DNA of 64,000 nt from Cryptomeria japonica (taxonomy: Eukaryota > Streptophyta > Pinopsida > Cupressales > Cupressaceae): contig NC_081409.1 in NCBI RefSeq assembly GCF_030272615.1, forward strand, positions 651,838,468-651,902,467, written 5' to 3'. The translations under genes were made by a program, and so were the position numbers. Shown one piece after another: positions 60,690 to 64,000 of the stretch. The notes under the pieces are model-generated. The model did no database searches. It was not told the DNA's origin and saw only the letters and a program-made list of their open reading frames with translations. How positions within the stretch are numbered: the first letter of the stretch is position 1; each line of letters begins with the position of its first letter.

Positions 60690-62378
60690 AAAATTGAAAA
60701 GAGCTCCATTAAGTAGATCATTGGTTAATCTTCGATGGAAGTGTTGTTGTTCTTTTTGTTTATATCAGCTTTTAGTTTAGTCTTTTGTCTAGTCTTTTGG
60801 TGTTTGTCTCTGGTTCTTAGTTGGGTTTTGTTTCTTTTTGTTAGCTAGTTCTCTAGCTTGGGGCTCTCACTCCTTGTGAGATGCCTTGATTCTTTACTTT
60901 AACGGTTATGCAATGGTTCAAACCTTTCTTGATTTTTAATAATCAAAACTTTATGCTCTATCAAAATACCTTGAACCACAAAAAAAAAGGACATATAACA
61001 TATAGGTTCTATCAAGCTCATTATGGACTACTAAAATCTAAAATGTCCTTAGTTCGAATATCTACTAGTGCATTAGATCTAGCAATAATTAATTCATATA
61101 GGTTCTATCAAGCTCATTATGGACTACTAAAATCTAAAATGTCCTTAGTTCTAAAATCAAAAAGAGCCCCACTAAGTAGATCATTGGTTAATCTTCGATG
61201 GAAGCGTTGTTGTTCTTTTTGTTTATATCAGCTTTTAATTTAGTCTTTTGTCTAGTCTTTTGGTGTTTGTCTCTGGTTCTTAGTTGGGTTTTGTTTCTTT
61301 TTGTTAGCTATCTCTCTAGCTTGGGGCTCTCACTCCTTGTGAGATGCCTAGATTCTTTACTTTAACGGTTATGCAATGGTTCAGACCTTTCTTGATTTTT
61401 AATAATCAAAACTTTATGCTCTATCAAAATATCTTGAACCACAAAAAAAAAAGAACATATAACATATAGGTTCTATCAAGCTCATTATGGACTACTAAAA
61501 TCTAAAATGTCCTTAGTGCATTAGATCTAGCAATAATTAATTGTTTTTGGAAGAATCACTAGATTGCAAGATCTCGTTTCCTTTGATTGATCCCTTTAAT
61601 TAAACCAACTTTACAATAATGAATATCTATTAAAGGTAATGCTCTCAAATACACAACTGTCTTAGACGATTTTGAACTAAATTATTATCTTCTTTAATTC
61701 TCCAAGTAAAAGATTTCCTAGGATGATTTGAAATTATACTCTTAGTTTGTCCATATAAGACTAGAAAATCAAAAAGAGCCCCACTAAGTAGATCATTGGT
61801 TAATCTTCGATGGAAGCATTGTTGTTCTTTTTGTTTATATCAGCTTTAAGTTTAGTCTTTTGTTTAGTCTTTTGGTGTTTGTCTCTGGTTCTTAGTTGGG
61901 TTTTGTTTCTTTTTGTTAGCTAGTTCTCTAGCTTGGGGCTCTCACTCCTTATGAGATGCCTAGATTCTTTACTTTAATGGTTATGCAATGGTTCAGACTT
62001 TTCTTGATTTTTAATAATCAAAACTTTATGCTCTATCAAAATATCTTGAACCACAAAAAAAAAAGGACATATAACATATAGGTTCTATCAAGCTCATTAT
62101 GGACTACTAAAATCTAAAATGTCCTTAGTTCTAATATCTACTAGTGCATTAGATCTAGCAATAATTAATTGTTTTTGGAAGAATCACTAGATTGCAAGAT
62201 CTTGTTTCCTTTGATTGATCCCTTTAATTAAACCAACTTTACAATAATGAATATCTATTAAAGGAAATACTCTACAATACACAACTATCTTAGACTATTT
62301 TGAACTAAATTATTATCTTCTTTAACTCTCCAAGTAAAAGATTTCCTAGGATGATTTGAAATTATACTCTTAGTTTGT
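60690..62378 (+). repeat. Three-copy tandem array of a LINE 3' end plus flank
   Basis: AAGTAGATCATTGGTTAATC occurs at 60711, 61174 and 61786, so the spacings are 463 and 612 bases. Each unit carries a T-rich LINE 3' end (CTTTTTGTTTATATCAGC ... GGTTATGCAATGGTTC ... TAATAATCAAAAC), an A-run after TTGAACCAC, and a flank with TAGGTTCTATCAAGCTCATT and CTAGCAATAATTAATT. Units 2 and 3 share a further 220 bases (TTGTTTTTGGAAGAATCACT to TTAGTTTGTC) that unit 1 lacks; unit 1 instead has a 97-base internal duplication of TATAGGTTCTATCAAGC. The near-identity of the units points to recent tandem duplication. No coding capacity. Confidence 0.85.
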
Positions 62379-63700
62379 CAATTATATGACTTAAATGTGG
62401 ATTAAATGCCTTTAAATAGCATGATATAAATCAATTGCTCAAAAATCTACCAAGTTGGTTCATTATAGATTTCAAGAGGATGAGTAAATCAATTTTGATA
62501 TTCACATTCTAAAATTTAGGGATTAATCTTGTTTTTGTCAACCATGGGGTAATTCCATGGCATTGAAGTGTAAATGTTGAGATGGGAAATGAGTATGAAT
62601 ATGAGTGTAGTGATTTGAATAATAAATGAAAACTAATGGAAACTAGGAGTAAGAAAAAAAAAAAAAAAACAACTAGCTTATGCAACAGTGAAATATAAAA
62701 TATAAAAATTAATCAAATTACAATTACATATGAAATAAATAATAAATAATTAGATGCAAAACCTTATTGGATATTAGTAAGTTTTGAAGGATAAACCCTA
62801 GGTAGTGCAAAGAGAATTCAATCTCACCAAAAATATGAAACAAAATAAAATCTCTCCCTATTTTTCTAGGGTATTAATTAATTTTTAATAATACAAGAAT
62901 TCACCCTATAATATGAATATGATATTCACATTGGCCATTAAATATGATGATATAATATTGTTAATTAAATGTGATAGGATAACTATGAAATTTAAATAAA
63001 TAAATTAAAGATATTTATCTCTATTTTTTATGTGTGATTTGAATATGATAGGTGGTGTAAAATGTCTTATCATTATTTCAAATCTTTTAGACATGTAAGA
63101 TGATTATTCTCCAATTTAAAAATTATTTGTTTACAATATTCTATGAAATTTTAGGTCAATTTCATGTATTGAAAATGGTTTGAAATGAAAAGTTCCTATG
63201 ACACTAATTTGTGTCATGTAAAATGATACTTTTATGCATGAATATGATCTCTAGATTCTATGGTTTGAAAACTAGTTCACCTTGTCTCTTAAAATTTGAG
63301 TTCATAATAGTTATAAACACCTTTCAAAATCTTGCTAAGCAATGGTAATGCTCTCCCTAATCATACCACTTGATGGCCTAATTTTGTAATTTTAAACAAC
63401 ATAGATTAAAAACAACAAATAATGGTATGACAGACTTATCAAATGTTAAGTATGGAGATGATGTTGCAATAATGAATGCTCAAATATGTTTTTGAATAAT
63501 ACAAAAGATAATGAATAAAATCTCAATCCTCAATAATTAATGATAAATTAATACTTGATATTTTATAGAACACTGTAAAATATAATTTTACAATTGATGA
63601 ACTAATTAACAAAAGACAACAAAACTTTAATTTAAAAATTTAAATAAAATTATTAATTATAACATAAAACATTATATTTTTTCTTATACAATGGGTATTA
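62379..63700. other. AT-rich gene-free region
   Basis: No gene, RNA or ordered repeat seen apart from an A-run near 62655-62670. Confidence 0.5.
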
Positions 63701-63719
63701 TACAAAGAGCAAACTGAAT

Positions 63720-64000
63720 CAGAGGGAGCTCTAAATGAAAAGGACAAGTCCAGGATATACAATTATTACCATTGCATATATATTTATCCTCCAATTAAAT
63801 CAAATTGTTATAGAGGATGGGATCTCATTGGCTTTCCGATCACATAGAACAATATCATATCATTTCTACGCGCACTGTAAGAAATTCTTCAATAGAGACA
63901 CGCAATAATACGTAATATTCGTGTCAAGATAGGCTATATTGACTAGACCCAGACAGAGACTCGCTTAACCTCTTCCCTCTTCTTCCATTCTATATAAACT
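63720..64000 (+). promoter_or_regulatory. Possible core promoter at right edge
   Basis: Less AT-rich than the preceding kilobase. It ends in a pyrimidine-rich patch (CCTCTTCCCTCTTCTTCC, about 63969-63986) and TATATAAA at 63991-63998, the usual arrangement of a plant TATA promoter. If real, transcription would start about 30 bases beyond the window. Nothing in the window shows the product. Confidence 0.4.

Overview
This 64 kb window is nuclear DNA of a seed plant, most likely a gymnosperm such as a conifer. The grounds are low gene density, high A+T, long decayed non-LTR and Ty3/gypsy retroelements, and a small tandem cluster of a PR-1 (CAP superfamily) defence gene. The species cannot be named from the sequence. 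Only one gene looks intact, the secreted PR-1 protein at 22107-22661 (+). No tRNA, rRNA, CRISPR array or bacterial feature was seen.

Layout. 1-1090 is AT-rich with no gene. 1090-7075 (-) is a 5'-truncated L1-type LINE (end of endonuclease, RT, RNase H) with a further ORF beyond RNase H, here called ORF3. 7075-8405 (+) and 9105-11575 (+) are two more 3' copies of that family. 11576-13380 shows nothing firm. 13380-30545 is a threefold PR-1 segmental duplication: copy A (14466, truncated), copy B (22107, intact) and copy C (28356, start codon lost, CAP core deleted). A 2.1 kb retroelement flanked by a target-site duplication sits upstream of copy B. Ty3/gypsy integrase pieces (18.6-19.0 and 26.2-27.25 kb) and a gag-protease-RT piece (30.6-32.5 kb), all on the minus strand, lie between and after the copies. 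33.0-39.9 kb holds three head-to-tail ORF3-family copies on the plus strand. 39.9-49.97 kb is AT-rich, with an LTR-like pair of direct repeats around a non-coding interior and fragments that resemble LTR promoters.

49995-59851 (+) is a 9.86 kb LINE bounded by an exact 18-bp target-site duplication. It has a DUF4283-type ORF1, an ORF2 (endonuclease, RT, zf-RVT, RNase H) overlapping ORF1 by ATGA, a third ORF at 57.0-57.76 kb, and large microsatellite blocks. 60.69-62.38 kb is a three-copy tandem array built on a LINE 3' end. The right edge (63.7-64.0 kb) looks like a promoter for a gene starting outside the window.

The most interesting observation is that the LINE 3' ends here repeatedly carry an extra protein-coding module after RNase H. 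In three diverged copies (minus strand 3.5-1.4 kb; 9.1-11.2 kb; 37.7-39.7 kb) the same order RNase H, then a protein starting MGG(D/P), then a coiled-coil tail, then the 3' end is seen, while other copies are 5'-truncated inside ORF3. This fits an ORF3 that is part of the LINE rather than a chance nested insertion. The 50-60 kb LINE has an unrelated-looking ORF in the same place. All LINE ORFs are broken, mostly by TAG codons at positions expected to be Trp or Gln.
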